From contig QVRM01002466.1 of assembly GCA_003439945.1 (NCBI GenBank), forward strand, positions 192,501 through 256,500: a DNA stretch of 64,000 nt. The letters are read 5' to 3'. Made by a program: the position numbers and the translations under genes. How positions within the stretch are numbered: position 1 is the first letter of the stretch; every line of letters begins with the position of its first letter. The notes beneath the pieces were generated by a model, which was given only the letters and a program-made list of their open reading frames with translations, was not told the DNA's origin and ran no database searches. This document shows positions 1 through 29,386 of the stretch, piece after piece. This stretch comes from Dermanyssus gallinae (taxonomy: Eukaryota > Arthropoda > Arachnida > Mesostigmata > Dermanyssidae).

Positions 1-2198
1 TGTCTAAAGTTTATGGGCCTGTACCGTGGCGCCCAAGTCTGCCTAAGCACTTGGTGATACGTATTACATATACCTATTACAAACCATATTACTTCTTTAA
101 ATTTAAGGCCTGTATTTAGCTTATTCTGCGATTAGAATTGATTTGACACGCGTCTCTATTGGAGGCATTGGGCTCCAGTAGACTACAAGGACTGGAGCTG
201 GTCTATTGTGTATATGTAATAGCTTTTAGGTCTCTGTTTAGCACAAATCAAACGCCTTCTAGATCGTCTGTTAAAAAGTATTATGTTGTGAATGCAGCTA
301 CGAATAGGCATGCTTAAATGCAGTTGCATAAATTAATCTAATAAGATATATATACATATATGATGTTGTTATTTCCTTGCAGTTAATTGGTGACTACCAG
401 CGTGACCAGTATGTCACATACTATTAGACACTAAATTTAAAGAAAATCACGATATGGGCAAATCATTTAGTTTTGGGACTGTGTGGGCCGAAATTCAAAG
501 AAACTATTAGAAAACGTTGTTTTTGAAATATTCAACATTATTATACAAACCAGTATATATATAATATATATAAAAATATATATATAAAAGTATATATATA
601 AAACCAGTATATATATATGAAAAAAAAAAAAAATACAAACCAGTTATAGACATAAAATTCATTTTACAGGTAAGAAGCATAGATAAGTGTCAGTTAATTT
701 TTTTCTGTTTTGCAATACTCTATAACGTACTGTGTCTTTAAACATTTTTAGTTAAGCACTTAAATAAGTTTTTAATTTTAAACCGCTTACTTGACCCTGT
801 GCAGCACGGCTTTACCACCCATCGATCTACATGTACACAGCTTTGGAAAATGACCCAGGTCTAGGCCACGTTCAGAAATGTTCGAAGAACGTTTCAGTGC
901 GTTCATTCTGATCAAGAGAGCGCGTTTGACGTTTACTATTCTGCTCCTCAAAATGTCTAAACGTCTAAATATCCACACCTGTACAGGGCGTTCCTGAGCG
1001 TGTTTATCCCCTCTTCTTTATGTGATTTTTAGTTTGAACATAACGAAGCACCTGCCAATCGTCAAATATATTGAAATACATGCAGATGACATAAAATGTT
1101 ATTCTCCTGTTGGCTTCAGTGACTACCATGCTGTTCTGCTAGCGGCTGTCGACGGCGCTGCTCGATGGTATTTTGAAAATGGCAATTATTTCTCACCCTC
1201 TAAATGGCTGGTAGTACTGAAATATAGCTAACTTTACCTCCACTATAAAATGTATGACTGAGCCTTACCGACTCTCCTTTAAATACGTGACGTAGGCGCA
1301 TACAATGCATTCGCCTTAACAAACCTCTTGTTCTTCTCAAACGCATATACTGCTTTTCTGTCCGGAAGCCTAATCTGGCTACTAAATACGTAGTCAATTT
1401 GTGCGTCAAGGTGTCCAAGACACCTTCCTGAGGTGCATGCGGTACTGTTGCTCTCAAAGCGTGGCAGCTGACGTTGTTTCTAGTATATACTCATCCTTCT
1501 CTGTGCAATCACAATTATCTGTGTACATGATGTGAATGGTATTAGATAACACCTTTTATGATCATTAAAAGAGCGTTTCAATCAAGCGAAATTATACCCG
1601 AGGTATACGGGAATCAAGTTAACTTATAACAAACATAGGTGATTGCAAATCACATATTTCCAGCAAGTTCATCAAGCAATCCATAGACAAATAGATAGGT
1701 TTTATTCTTTTCATGGGTGATTTACATTTATACAGAGATTCACAGCTCCTCAATGCCATACGAGGCTGGGAATGGGGTGTTTATATTACATGTCTTCTTA
1801 TACTTTTGTATATTGTCATTATGCTTTTTAGCGTTTTCGTATGATATTGTAATAAGGTACGTATGTAGTATTGTTTGTCATTTTGTTTGAATATTGCCAA
1901 TAACAAGTTGTGCACACATCTAGGGGAAGCTTATTCTAACACGTGGAATTGAAGTTTGATATTGAGAAACGGGATTGGTTACATAAAACTGCAGACAAGA
2001 TGAGAAGCGGTGTGTGTGTGTGTGTGATCCCCTTGCGTTAATGGTTGATGTCGAGTGGGAAAGATTGATCAGGTTGAAATGAATTTCCATTAAGGTTCGT
2101 TTGATCTCAGTACACATCTTTACTTTGCAGAGTGTAGGGCAAAATCGACATTTCTACGCATCGATAGCGCAAGAACTCCCGTGGTGGGTATCCCGATA
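1..2198. other. AT-rich non-coding stretch, nothing recognised
   Basis: The ORFs here are short and have no family motifs. A cluster of short AT arrays lies at about 556-620. The stretch could be intergenic or an intron of the gene that starts to be visible at 3795. A possible micro-exon at 382-407 (after a TTGCAG acceptor and before GTATGT) was considered and not accepted. Confidence 0.5.
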
Positions 2199-2456
2199 TC
2201 ACTCACAAGGCTGTAACGTACATATAAAAGACACATTACTCATTGTAAGTATCTTAACCGCGTAGGTCGAATAACTTGCGTAGTACATGGCAAGCAGACA
2301 CTTACGGCGCAGAATATTACGGCTCTTGTCTAGGGCAGCGGCTCGTCCCACAACTTTCTTGCGAACATGATCTGAATGAGCTTCAAACGATAGCCTGAAA
2401 TCCACAAAGACGCCAAAGAACGTTGTCTCATTGACCATGCCAAGAGTGCGGCATTG
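2199..2456 (-). mobile_element. Non-LTR retrotransposon fragment (reverse transcriptase thumb region)
   Basis: The minus strand reads VNETTFFGVFVDFRLSFEAH, followed by SDHVRKKVVGRAAALDKSRN and ILRRKCLLAMYYAS. This order, an FLGV-like strand with a D-x-RLSF segment, then a basic helix and an R-x-CLLA-x-Y segment, is typical of the region just after the YADD core in non-LTR (LINE-like) reverse transcriptases. The catalytic core is absent. An (AT)n array interrupts the frame immediately upstream, at 2459-2502. It is a dead fragment; the clade cannot be given. Confidence 0.5.

Positions 2457-2458
<2 letters not shown>

Positions 2459-2502
<44 letters not shown>
2459..2502. repeat. (AT)n microsatellite
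   Basis: About 22 pure TA units, sitting exactly at the 5' break of the retrotransposon fragment. Confidence 0.95.
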
Positions 2503-2505
<3 letters not shown>

Positions 2506-3454
2506 GAGTTACTAGAGTACGTGAGATACCGGTCTGCCAATTGTCCACAGCGGTACCCTGTGTAGAATACGTAGAAAATCTGTGCCGCTACAAACATTTC
2601 TGAAACTTTCTCTCGAGATGTACTGCAATACATTCGCAATAAAAGTGTCTATTGGCTTATACACGCTACCGCGTGTTTCACTTACAAATTACTTATCACC
2701 GTACCACTTAATCTCTTTTTAAAGTAGAGTATTTTTGTCGTTTGATTGCTTCAGCCTTGTTTACCGGATTACCGACCCTGCGTGATATGAGCAAGCAACG
2801 ATTTAGAACAACAAAGTGTAGTACACACTATGTAGTGGCATACCAAGCAAGAGGTTCCGTTTCCACTAGTCCACTAACCAAGAAAGTTTCTACCCCCAGT
2901 CGAACATCAGCAAGGTGTGCAACAACTTTCGCGGTGTCCTCAGTATCTTCGATGTCAGCCAACACACTTGAATGTCGCCTTTTTAAAACATAGGCATGCA
3001 TTTCTACTTACCTTAGATGCCTCACAGCGAAGCACCTTTGTGCTCTCGAAGTAAATAAAATACTGGTTTTTAATTTCACAGCCTGAATCAGACAGGATAC
3101 ACCTGTGATATAGATGTGTCCAGGATTGGGATTGTTCTGCTTTTTTATAAGGGGAACACCCACTCAGACTGGATTGTGTATAGCTGTTGTGTATAAGGAA
3201 ACTGCTGTACGATTGGACTGCTTCGTATGCGTGTATGTTTTTATTGTATGTATTGTTTGGCGTCTCACCTTTTGTAAAAAGTGCTCGTACAAATTATATT
3301 CTTTGGATTTTGTTGAGTGTGATTTTCTGACTCATTGTTTGATTCATCTTGTTTACCATTTTTGTCTACCGATGATTTAAGCGTTGTAACGTGCAGCCCT
3401 GTTAAATAAAACACGTAAAACTTAAAAACTTGAAAAAAAATAATTGGAAATATA

Positions 3455-3534
<80 letters not shown>

Positions 3535-3794
3535 GAGAATAAACTATTCACTCGGAACTTGTTTAGTCAGTTAGCTTTCAATATGCTGAGATTGCCATTT
3601 GTAAATTTTTCAAGGACAAGCAAATGGGTAACTTCGTATGTGACTTGCGCACGTTTTTGTTGTTGTTTTTTGTGTTTTTAATGAATGACGACGATTGTTT
3701 TGTACGTTGTACTGCCTTTGCTCATTAGCGCCGATTCGTAATGTTGCCACTCAATCTCATTGTGAAATCTCAATCGTCTGTATTGTTTGTTCAG
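2503..3794. other. Non-coding stretch upstream of the first recognised exon
   Basis: It contains an AATAAA-like motif at about 3405 (TTAAATAAAACACG) followed by A-rich sequence and a long (AT)n array. This could be the 3' end of a retroelement. No PDZ-coding exon was recognised, although the gene's upstream exons could be here or before the window. Confidence 0.4.
3451..3524. repeat. (AT)n microsatellite
   Basis: About 35 TA units with one TG interruption, following an A-rich stretch. Confidence 0.95.
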
Positions 3795-20391
<16,597 letters not shown>

Positions 20392-23300
20392 ATAAGAAGT
20401 TCGTCGTCCCAATCCTCAGATCTGTGACTAGAAGTTGAAGAACGATTATCTCCCAAGAACCTCGAATTGCCTCAATTTCAACATCAAATCATCAGTTTGT
20501 GACTTAAAGAAAAATTAGGATTGGTGGTGGTGGTGACGCTGATGATGACGATGATTAATACCCGATTTGTCACAACGTTCTGCATGCTGCAGCATTATAG
20601 GGTAGTAATGAAACGTCCCAATACAAATATTATTCCTTTTATCGTGATCCCTACTGACGACGATGACGACGAAACAACAACAACAACGACTACAATCACG
20701 ACGAACTTTATACAAATGATGGCAGAAAACAAACATGGAGGATATTAATAGGACGGAATCCCTTTCCGACTCAAAACACTACATCTACCCACTCGACAGA
20801 ATTGCATGCGCCTGGCAGGATGCTTCTTTTTGCGGTGCTTGCTTGTTTGGCATGTATGGCGATGCTCAAACTGTGACGTTATTATTACTGTTATTATTAT
20901 TATTATTATTATCATTAATATAACTCGCGGCAGAAGAAGTCAGGTCATTGACTGAAGGAGCTAGCACAAACAAAAAAAAACACAAATCAAAACAATATCA
21001 TATGAAAAAAGCAGGTCAGCGTTTAGTCTGCGACCATGTGTCGTCCCTGGACCGTGTGTCAAGCATTCACGTGACATACCCGTGTAAGACCTGCTACCTC
21101 TGCTTAAGCAAATGGGCTCGCCTCACCCTCAAGAACACTCGATTTTGTACGGCACTACAATCAAGAACAGCAGGAAGGGGGTGATACTTTGGACGAGTAA
21201 GCACGGACACGCTTCAGTGACATCTTGGCACGAAGACGAGAAACGTGGACTAAGATAAAGTGACCCGACTAATAGATGGCATCGCGGGCCGGTGTATCAC
21301 GCCAGCATAACCGCTAAATTGACTGGTTCAATAACCTTCCTATAGCTATCGCCTCGCAGCGGGCTTCAGCGATGATTTCGTTTAGCAAAGCGGAGATCCT
21401 TTGCAATGCCGTCAAGTTCAAGCGTACGTTAAAGGTGCAACGTTGAAAATGGCATTTTCAACGTGGGAAAATGATTTTGGGGTTAAGACAATGATCGGTA
21501 ATAGAAGAAATTGAACAAGACGAAACATTGTTTTAAAACGACCAGCTTGTCACGTGGTTTTCCTTCACCCGTTCTCTTCAACTATCGCACCTTGTTTAAT
21601 TGAACATCGTTCGCATCTTCTTTTCATTGAGAGTTCAGAGTTAACGTTCAGAGTTTAGTCGAGTCCAGCCGAAATTGGATAGATAGTTACAGAGCGGCAC
21701 AGAGAGGAATTCAATGCCAGTGGGGACGGCAATTCATTGGTAGACAACATCCTAATATATAGAGAGACAATTTTCCACTTGATTAAGCTATCTATTGAGG
21801 TGAAGAAAGCATGTGTGTTGTTGCCTACAGACATAATATATTACAGTGTTTGCTTTACACTTGTTGGTTGGTTACCAATAAAAATAATGGACGTTCAACC
21901 GTTCGCGAGCGTGCTAATTTTAGTTATCTATAGATACCATATATATACGCAACGAAACTGCGGAAGACGGCACTGGATCCGGACTGTAAGCGAGAAACAT
22001 CCTAGATAAGCTCCGGCACGCTAATTTGCGTGTGGCCGGACGTTGCCGTGCTGGCACTTGACACCGATTCTGGACGTAGTTTTAAGCTACCGGCTTGCAT
22101 TAATGGTGTTCGCAGTTTTGTGCGTATTGGCATTTATAATTAGACTTTCTGAAAATATACTAACTTACAGAAAATAACTTCATTGTTATTTCATTAAGTG
22201 CATTCACTGTACGGCACTTTGTTCATGACGAGTATTTTAGGGAAGACCGCAGCTTGATTCGCAGGATCATTTAGTGTGGCACCCTAATATGGCTACCGAT
22301 CCACTTTCCGTCATTGGTAGTCATCCTCCTCAAGACAGTGTAGTTATTGCTTTTGCTTGCTGTTCGAACTGAGCAAGTCGCGCACATCTAGGCATTTGGC
22401 GGTGGTTTCTGTCCATTCATTTGTTCGAGCTTATAGTGTATCACATAGCCGTTCTTCCCACCTATAACGTGTGGGATCTAAGGTGAAGACATAAAGTGTG
22501 CTACAATGTATCCGTTTCATGTGACACATCGTCGACAATTGATTGAATCACTCACACTTTAAAATGCGAGTTTTTGTTGTTTTCCCCGTTTGAACCCAGT
22601 TTGATCTGCGTCCACCGCTAGGAGACGACACAAAGCCATGCTTAAACTTTTCGACATGCAACGCGTCGCCAAGCCTTACTTTCGCCTCCGACCTCACGGC
22701 CGTTACGGCTGCGGAAAGTTGATGAACCACCGATGTCTGCGGCGTTGATTCCGCATTCGTGGGAGCTGAAGCTTATTTTTATACTAATCGTGTTAGTAGG
22801 GATAAAAATCAGCTTTTTTACCTCCTGCCACGGAAATCGTTTGAAGTGTAGATGATTATTATTAGTTACACACGTGTTACTACATGACATCTTCTGCTGT
22901 TTTTTTTGTAAACGACAGAAGGCGTATGCGCTAGCAGCAAAGAGCCCTTGGCGCACGAGGGAGGTATTTGAACACCGAACAAAGATAAAGAAATAATTTA
23001 CTAAATATAAGGCATTAATTAACAACCATAATGTATATTTAGTGTTTGCTCTCCAACTAGGTAAAATTAAGTAAAAGGGTGATGACCCATGTTTGCGCAA
23101 AAACGCATCTCCAATATAAGCTCACCCTCGCCATAAAGCATGACAAATTGGATTGAAGAAGGATTTCAGGTATGAAAATGACCAATCCAGGTCATCTTTT
23201 CACACATATATATAATAGTAGTGGTAACAATATATATAAACTAGAGTTGCTGGTAAAAGCACGTTTCGTATTTGTGTGTGGCTAGTTATTGGTTTGAGGA

Positions 23301-23616
23301 CACGTGCAATGACAGAGTGAAGAACAATTAAGGATTCTCTAAACTGTTTGTTGTTCAATTACGAATTTGAACTTACAATACTAAAGGACGACAACATTCA
23401 GTCGAACCTTAAAGCAGCAACACTAGTATGCAAGCTGGCATAAATGTCTGCTGGTGCAACTGCAAATAGGTCAGAGCAAACCTTTTAGAAGCGCACACCC
23501 AAAAGTATGCCTTGCATTTTAGCCTGACGAAACGTCGTGGCTGGCTGTATTTGGCAAGCAAACCAACTATCGATCCATGATAATTTCATATGGCCAGAAA
23601 CCTCTCTAAGGTCTTC
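20392..23616. other. 3' flank of the synaptopodin-2-like gene, then non-coding sequence
   Basis: The 3' untranslated region must begin at 20392. A candidate poly(A) signal AATAAA lies at 21877-21882, about 1.5 kb downstream; no closer canonical signal was noticed. Short triplet tracts occur at 20521-20700 and 20881-20915. The rest shows no recognised gene; the 152-codon minus ORF at 22642-23100 has no known motif. Confidence 0.4.
21877..21882 (+). terminator. Candidate poly(A) signal
   Basis: An AATAAA hexamer in ACCAATAAAAATAATGG. Its use by the upstream gene is only inferred from position. Confidence 0.25.
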
Positions 23617-23795
23617 TTTTCGGGGCTGACTCTCAGCCAAGGTTTAACGTCCATGGGACTGCTTCTCGCATTGCTTCATAGGCGGACCCCTATAAATACA
23701 AATGTGCAACGGTGGGGTTCGAACCCGGGCACCTCAGATGTGTCTCCTCGGGTCGCGAAGCGCAGACGCATGCCACCACGCCACCGGGCTCGACA
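23617..23795 (-). mobile_element. SINE-like repeat, family A, copy 1
   Basis: The minus-strand order is TGTCGAGCCCGGTGGCGTGG, then a B box GGTTCGAACCC, then CATTTGTATTTATAGGGGTC, then CCATGGACGTTAAACCTTGG, ending CAGCCCCGAAAAGAA. The perfect B box and a Leu/Ser-like long arm suggest a tRNA-derived SINE of about 175 bp. It appears full length. Confidence 0.78.
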
Positions 23796-25980
23796 TCCTA
23801 ATCTCTAAGGTCTGAAAAGTGAACGTCACAAGTAGCACGAAACAGTATAGGAGTTTTGCCCGATTTTCAGCAGATTACACAACGCCGCCATTGCGCGAGA
23901 TCGGCAATTTGCTCAAATAGGCCACTAAAAGTAACTAAACAAATCTATACAGCTACGCCAGATACAAATAGGAGCCAAAATGATATTTCTATGTTTAAAG
24001 TCAGACGTCGTTTTTGTTGCCACGGAGCTGCCCGTAGCTCGTCTCTCTGCGTGGCGTCTGCAGACACGCGTTTTCGAGCCCACTTCGACTGTCGACTAAT
24101 AACTGCAAATCACCTAGTTGTAGCTCGTACGTAACATTTTGTTCAAAAGTCCAGAGAGATATAGTCAACGCTAAATTAATTAGATTAACTATTGGTAGAT
24201 TAACAAATCAGGTGCAAACCTAAGATCAGATGTCTAAGATGGTTAAAAGTAGATGTCGTTCAGTTGAATATTTGACCTGGCCTACATACACAGGCGTACT
24301 TTATCGTCTTTCATTTGCTCGTGCCAATTATGCATATCTGCCAACAGAAGGTGGCCAGTGTTAACAGATTTGCACGGCATCATTTTGCTGTTTCAACCTT
24401 CTAGGCTTTTAGGTATGCATTGGGCGAACTGATGAAGTTTTTCGGAGGTCAATATCTAATATGATTATATAAACATGTCCTGTTGTAATCACACACATAA
24501 CCATCTATTATATTAGCAGATGAGTTGAGGGGCAGCCGTGCACTCACACGCCAAAAACCCTATCTTCAAATATTGATGCAACCCAGTAGATTTTTCTCTT
24601 TCGCAGTACTTGTGCAGCATCTGCTGGAGCCTGCTGCACGTGGTGAATCCGATGGCAAACTTTCAGTTTAGCTAGACGCACTAATTGGCCTTCGTTTAGC
24701 AATATAATGCAATCGTTTTTTTAACTCGAGCAGCAGTAAATCGTACTAGTAAAAGTACTCCCGTTGGCATTGCTGAAAAGGCATCCCTAAGGCTTAGATT
24801 TGCCTACACAAACCGCATGCTGGCGTACCATAGTATATCTACAGGGTGTACAATTAGAATATGAAATAAATTCCCCAATAGAATGGGGAGATTGTCTTGT
24901 TTAGGAGTGACCGTTCAGTTACTGGCTTTTGGTCATAACGGTGTGGCTGACCGGTTATAACTTAAGAATTCAATGTACAATTGAACTTACCGGCGTGTGC
25001 GGAAGAAAATCCTGCTTTGCCGGAAAACATCCAGCGTGTCTATGGGAAGAAAAATGTTGCTAACAGCAATGATACATAACGCTAGCAACAACAACAGCAT
25101 CATCTGCAACCACAACTTCATCAGCAACAACAACGGCATTAGCAACAACAACAACAACAACAACAGCTCTACGCGATGCCGGTGATGATGTAGTGATGCC
25201 AAATCGAGATCCTGTGATGTCTCAGTTTCTATATTTCACGTTCAGTTTTGCCGCTACGCGAATAAAACAAACACATTTAGGAAAATGCGCATTTAATGGA
25301 GATTTAGGTTTGATACCAAATGGATGATGGTTCGTGTCCTGATATGATTACCGTAAGCAGTTTTTCCCGACTGTCCAATGTCTGATTCTCATAGGGTCCT
25401 ATGCTAGCAGAGATGGGACCTGAGCGGCAGGTGAACTTTGACCGCAACGATACATCCTTTAGTCATCAATATGTTACAGTAATTGTGGTGGTTACCATGA
25501 GCCCATTTGGCCATATGCTATGCAAGCAAGGGTATAACTTCCATGCGAGCCACAGCCTTCAGACAAATAGACGGCGGACTCCTTAAATTGTTTGGCTTGT
25601 CATCAACATGTGGGAAAGAAAATCATTTTGTTTTCAAATAGAGACAATGCGCTGGTGTTGTATCGTTCTGATATTGAGTCAACATATGGCAGTATATCGG
25701 TCGTTGTGCTAAGAAAACATCGCAACCACGCGCGACGCAGTCGCAGTCTTGTACTTTTGACAACTTTTCTATTTTTGGTGGATGATAGTCCCGGACGGAT
25801 GAATAATATACAACCGTTTGGGGTAACGCACGCAACTTGGAGAGACGTAATGTAGACATTGATTCATCCATGCACATCATTCATTTATTGTCAGAATTCA
25901 TTTGCCGCACGCCTTTACTTGAGACATAATTTTCTAGTTTGTTAGAGCTAGATGTTCTAATATATATATTAAAAAAAAAT

Positions 25981-26038
<58 letters not shown>

Positions 26039-26200
26039 CATATATCATGGGCCACAGAAATTGTCCTGTTATCATACCTAAAAGCTTGTCATTTTTTGTG
26101 TCAAATGCAAGCTGTGCATAGACGTGTGTATAAACACAGGCATTCTGTATGAAAATGCTTACACACATAGACACATATGATGTAATAATATAACTGTGCA
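23796..26200. other. Non-coding stretch, nothing recognised
   Basis: Short CAA-type triplets lie at 25080-25170 and an (AT)n array at 25979-26037. The ORFs at 25592-25880 on both strands carry no family motif. Confidence 0.5.
25979..26037. repeat. (AT)n microsatellite
   Basis: About 59 bp of TA units with one interruption, after an A8 run. Confidence 0.93.
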
Positions 26201-26204
26201 CTAC

Positions 26205-26545
26205 CGGACTGCGCATTCAACAGCGGGTTGCAACGCGATGTGAGACTCTTTAGTGGCAAATCATCAGCGTATTTAAGATATTTAAAAATTGACGGCAAAA
26301 CAGCGATCGTATCGTATGAACGACGAAAGACGACCACCCTAAGATACGCCAGAACACGTCTTATTAAGTACGTTACCGATCTTTACATGAGGTGGCGATC
26401 ACTTGAAGTTGATTTGTCTCACTATCGTATTCAGGGCATAAACGATTGACCCTGTCAAACGCACCTCCCTCTTGTGCGTTTGTCAAATCAAAGTAGACAC
26501 AGCGAAACGTTTCCTGAAACGAGTCTCGTGTTATCTCTAAAAGTT
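26205..26545 (-). mobile_element. Degraded non-LTR reverse transcriptase
   Basis: In three minus frames in order: VYFDLTNAQEGGAFDRVN (RT motif A, catalytic Asp, with an apparent 4-residue insertion before AFDRVN), CSGVS then a stop and GGRLSSF (motif B, normally SGVPQGS-LSP), and FKYLKYADDLPL (motif C, YADD). Frameshifts and stops between these show it is dead. The order and spacing fit LINE-type RT; the clade is unknown. Confidence 0.68.
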
Positions 26546-26738
26546 GCGTACATGTGGGACAATGTGTCGTATATTCGCCCTGTGCAAAGTCAAGCCAGTG
26601 GCTTTTTTGTATATATATATATATTTTTCAATGAATGTTTAAACTAAGATAGTCACTATTTATTATGTTCACCTGCATGAGGTGCATTATTACAGATCGT
26701 AATAAACGCTGAGAATTTAGTTCAACTGCGAGAGGCGA

Positions 26739-26893
26739 CCGAGCAAGATGGCTTAATGGCAAAGCCTTTGCCTTGCATTCGGGAGGTCTGGGTTCGAGAC
26801 CCAGACCGGCCACTCTTAATTTGGTTTGCATGGTTTCCAATTTAGACAAAGTAAATGCCGGAGTGGAGTAAAACTTAGCCATGACATGAAAAA
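26739..26893 (+). mobile_element. SINE-like repeat, family B, copy 2
   Basis: It begins CCGAGCAAGATGGCTTAATG and has the B box GGTTCGAGACC. It continues TTGGTTTGCATGGTTTCC and ends CCATGACATGAAAAA. Full length and closely matching copy 1 at 8109-8266. Confidence 0.78.
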
Positions 26894-27432
26894 TCCGTAA
26901 ACGGGCAATTGCCTTACAGGAAATCTGAAAAAAAAGCCATTGATTGAAGCGACATGTACAGCATACACGCAAACCGCCCCGAGATACGTCGAAAAGAATA
27001 CCTCGATACGACGGCTTGGGATCGTGGTAGCCGTTGGATGCACAGAGAACATAGCGGAACCTCTGGTTTGCGGATCGTACCACTAACTGGCCGGTCAGTG
27101 CGAGAGACGTCCCTCCAAGTACAAGTGGAATTGCTTGATCAGCTAATCCCTTTTAATGCTTCACAGCTCTAGTGCGCCAGGTATTTTCGCAGTTTCACAG
27201 CGCTATCATGATATCCCGAGTAAACCTTTCTAACCTACTATTTCCCCATAAATTCACGTTCTCTTGCGGAGTCCAGTTGCTTTATGTTCAGCGCACGAAC
27301 ATGGTAGTGTTCCGATTCTTAGGCCTAGCCTTTGCCGGGCGTCACTAAGTCTTTGACTCACGGTTTGGGCGGTAATGCTTTCGTCATCGCAATCAGTTTT
27401 ATCAGGTGCCTTTTATGCTGTTCCGTTGGCTG
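26894..27432. other. Non-coding stretch, nothing recognised
   Basis: Ordinary composition with no ORF that carries a motif. Confidence 0.4.
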
Positions 27433-27795
27433 TCACACTCTGTGATGCCGGTGTTGCTGTAGGGGAAAGCAAACCGCAGTGCCGCAGTTCCTTTCTGCAT
27501 TGACACGGAAAGCTAGGTGGATCCACTCGGCCAGCGCACTAGAGCCCACTGAGCTCTTCTGTGGCTGTGCCATTGCCCCGCTTACTGCGCGTATGACTAC
27601 TGTAGGCAATTCGGATTCCAAGACCATTGTAAAAATGGTCGTGATAGTGTCCCGTATGATTGAAGATAATCTGCGATGCACTTCTTCTGCGATGCCGTCT
27701 GTTGATAGTTGCGCCGATAAGTCGGGCTGTTGCGACAGGGCTGCCGGCTTTAGTTCGATACGGTCGGCGTCCGCTGTCCGGAATATTGTTTACGG
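27433..27795 (-). CDS. Unidentified ORF, possibly retroelement remnant
   Basis: About 120 codons are open on the minus strand in the frame containing RIELKPAALSQQPDL, then EEVHRRLSSIIRDTITT and AEWIHLAFRVNAERNCG. It is bounded upstream by a stop rather than a clear start. The sequence is of normal complexity, unlike most ORFs in this half of the window. I do not recognise a family; a decayed ORF1 of a retrotransposon is a guess. A 25-bp piece (27665-27689) recurs exactly at 29108-29132. Confidence 0.25.
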
Positions 27796-27874
27796 AATCA
27801 GTGTTAACCCGGTCTGGTGGGGCAGCATATCAATATCGCTTCATTTAGACCCGAAGGGTTGCAACCGCGGGTGA

Positions 27875-28816
27875 GCTAGAACATTGCAAAGGTAGTACAC
27901 CCGCAGTGTCTGCACAACGGACTGGTCAAAATACACAGTGCTTGCCAGTGATCCACGCTATAACATATATACGGGCAGTGTACGCGTTACCTACTGCCAC
28001 AGATGTTATAACCTGGGTGTAAAAAGCACTGCGGGGGTCTTCAGGCTTAGGGTTACTTCGCATCGGAAGTTTTCTCTCTTAAATGTTATAATAACGTTAC
28101 CAGTTGGCTCAAAGATTCCGGATGGTGGGTGCTTTAAGCGTTCGTCATTACACGCATAGTAATCATTGTCCTACACTAAAAAAATAATAATTAATATTTG
28201 TATGTAGAAAATGTGGCGTCATCCGCAATGAAAGGTTCCTCCTTAAATGTTCTCCTTTGTGATAGGCCTGGATGCTGTGTGTCGGTTATGCTGCTTCTTG
28301 GAAGTTAGGGCCCTCCGAAGACTCCCTAAGGGGTAAAGACTTAAGTGCGGCTAAAAATAAAAAAATGTAGTATACGCGGTAAAGAAAGCCGGGAGTCCTC
28401 TCAGGAAAGACCTGGCGTGGTCAAGGCATTGGAAGAGTCAGTTTCTCAGACAGATGATCTTACTAGCTGTATGCAGGCGTAATGCTACATCATAAGCGGG
28501 TGCCGTGACGATTGAGTCTGCCATATCTTAAAACCTGTCTTTTATAACACGCTCATTGCTCTCGCAACTGTGACACTAAGTGAATCGCAAATAAATATAT
28601 ACTTTACTATTATCTAATCAAAACTACTATACGCCTAGATGTGAGACATTGGCCACTAGTTACTCATTTATTGTTGGTTTATTAGGTACTGTGAAACGCC
28701 AATAACAATAATGGGAGGGGGGCGCGTAGGGGGTAATGCATCATCTCTTCTGTTAAGACATCTGTGCTCGCCGTTTTATTTCCGTCTCTGCCCGATCGTG
28801 GCGAATTGTGGTCAAT
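27875..28816. other. Non-coding stretch, nothing recognised
   Basis: No motif-bearing ORF and no long repeat. Confidence 0.45.
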
Positions 28817-28942
28817 TTCGGTATTCACTTTGTTTTAATTGGAAACTATGACAATGAATCTAGGAGTGGTCAGGTTAGAAGTTCAACTCACGGCCTGCCC
28901 GACACTGCAGACAGTAGCTTTGCCATTAAGCTATTTATCTCA
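28817..28942 (-). mobile_element. SINE-like repeat, family B, diverged copy 3
   Basis: The minus strand keeps the landmarks GCCATTAAG/GCTTAATGGC, GGAGTGGTCAG-like body, and CCAATTAAAACAAAGTGAAT, but with many changes and a poor B box. It is an old copy. Confidence 0.5.
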
Positions 28943-29386
28943 GTTTCTCGATGGTGGGTGAAGCTTTGATACCGTGTGCATGGATGTGTCCGTCTTAGCC
29001 GTAGCGATGAAAGCGACTGCAACAACTACAGCAATACTTACGGTAACTAAGACAACACCAACACCACCACCAACAACAACAACAACAACAATTACAACAA
29101 CAGGAACGATAATCTGCGATGCACTTCTTCTGTGTACAACAACGCCAATAGCTAGGAACGCACTAATAACTGTAGCACCAACAAAAACAGCTGCTTTGAG
29201 ACAGCGCCTTCAGTTCTTCAGTAATTACCAGAAGCAAAAAACGCCACCAGACAGCACGCAATTGTCAATGCGTCGTCGATGGTAGCGGAAGAGTCGTGGA
29301 AAAAGGAGCAGCAGCCTTCGTTGTTCTTCGACTGGTGGCGGCAGTGGCCGGTAACAAACAGCCTCTGCTTCTGCTATCTGCTCTAG
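28943..29386. other. Triplet-rich non-coding stretch
   Basis: CAA/ACA triplets dominate 29010-29110. It includes the exact 25-bp copy (29108-29132) of part of 27665-27689. The threonine-rich ORF 28974-29285 is a translation of this repeat. Confidence 0.5.

Noticed and set aside
2130..2186. Possible upstream exon after TTACTTTGCAG
   Set aside because: The open frame is short, shows no similarity to the family, and continues far past the proposed donor.
26741..26815. tRNA gene
   Set aside because: The tRNA-like head is followed by a body shared with 8109-8266, so it is a SINE-like repeat. The same applies to the family A copies.
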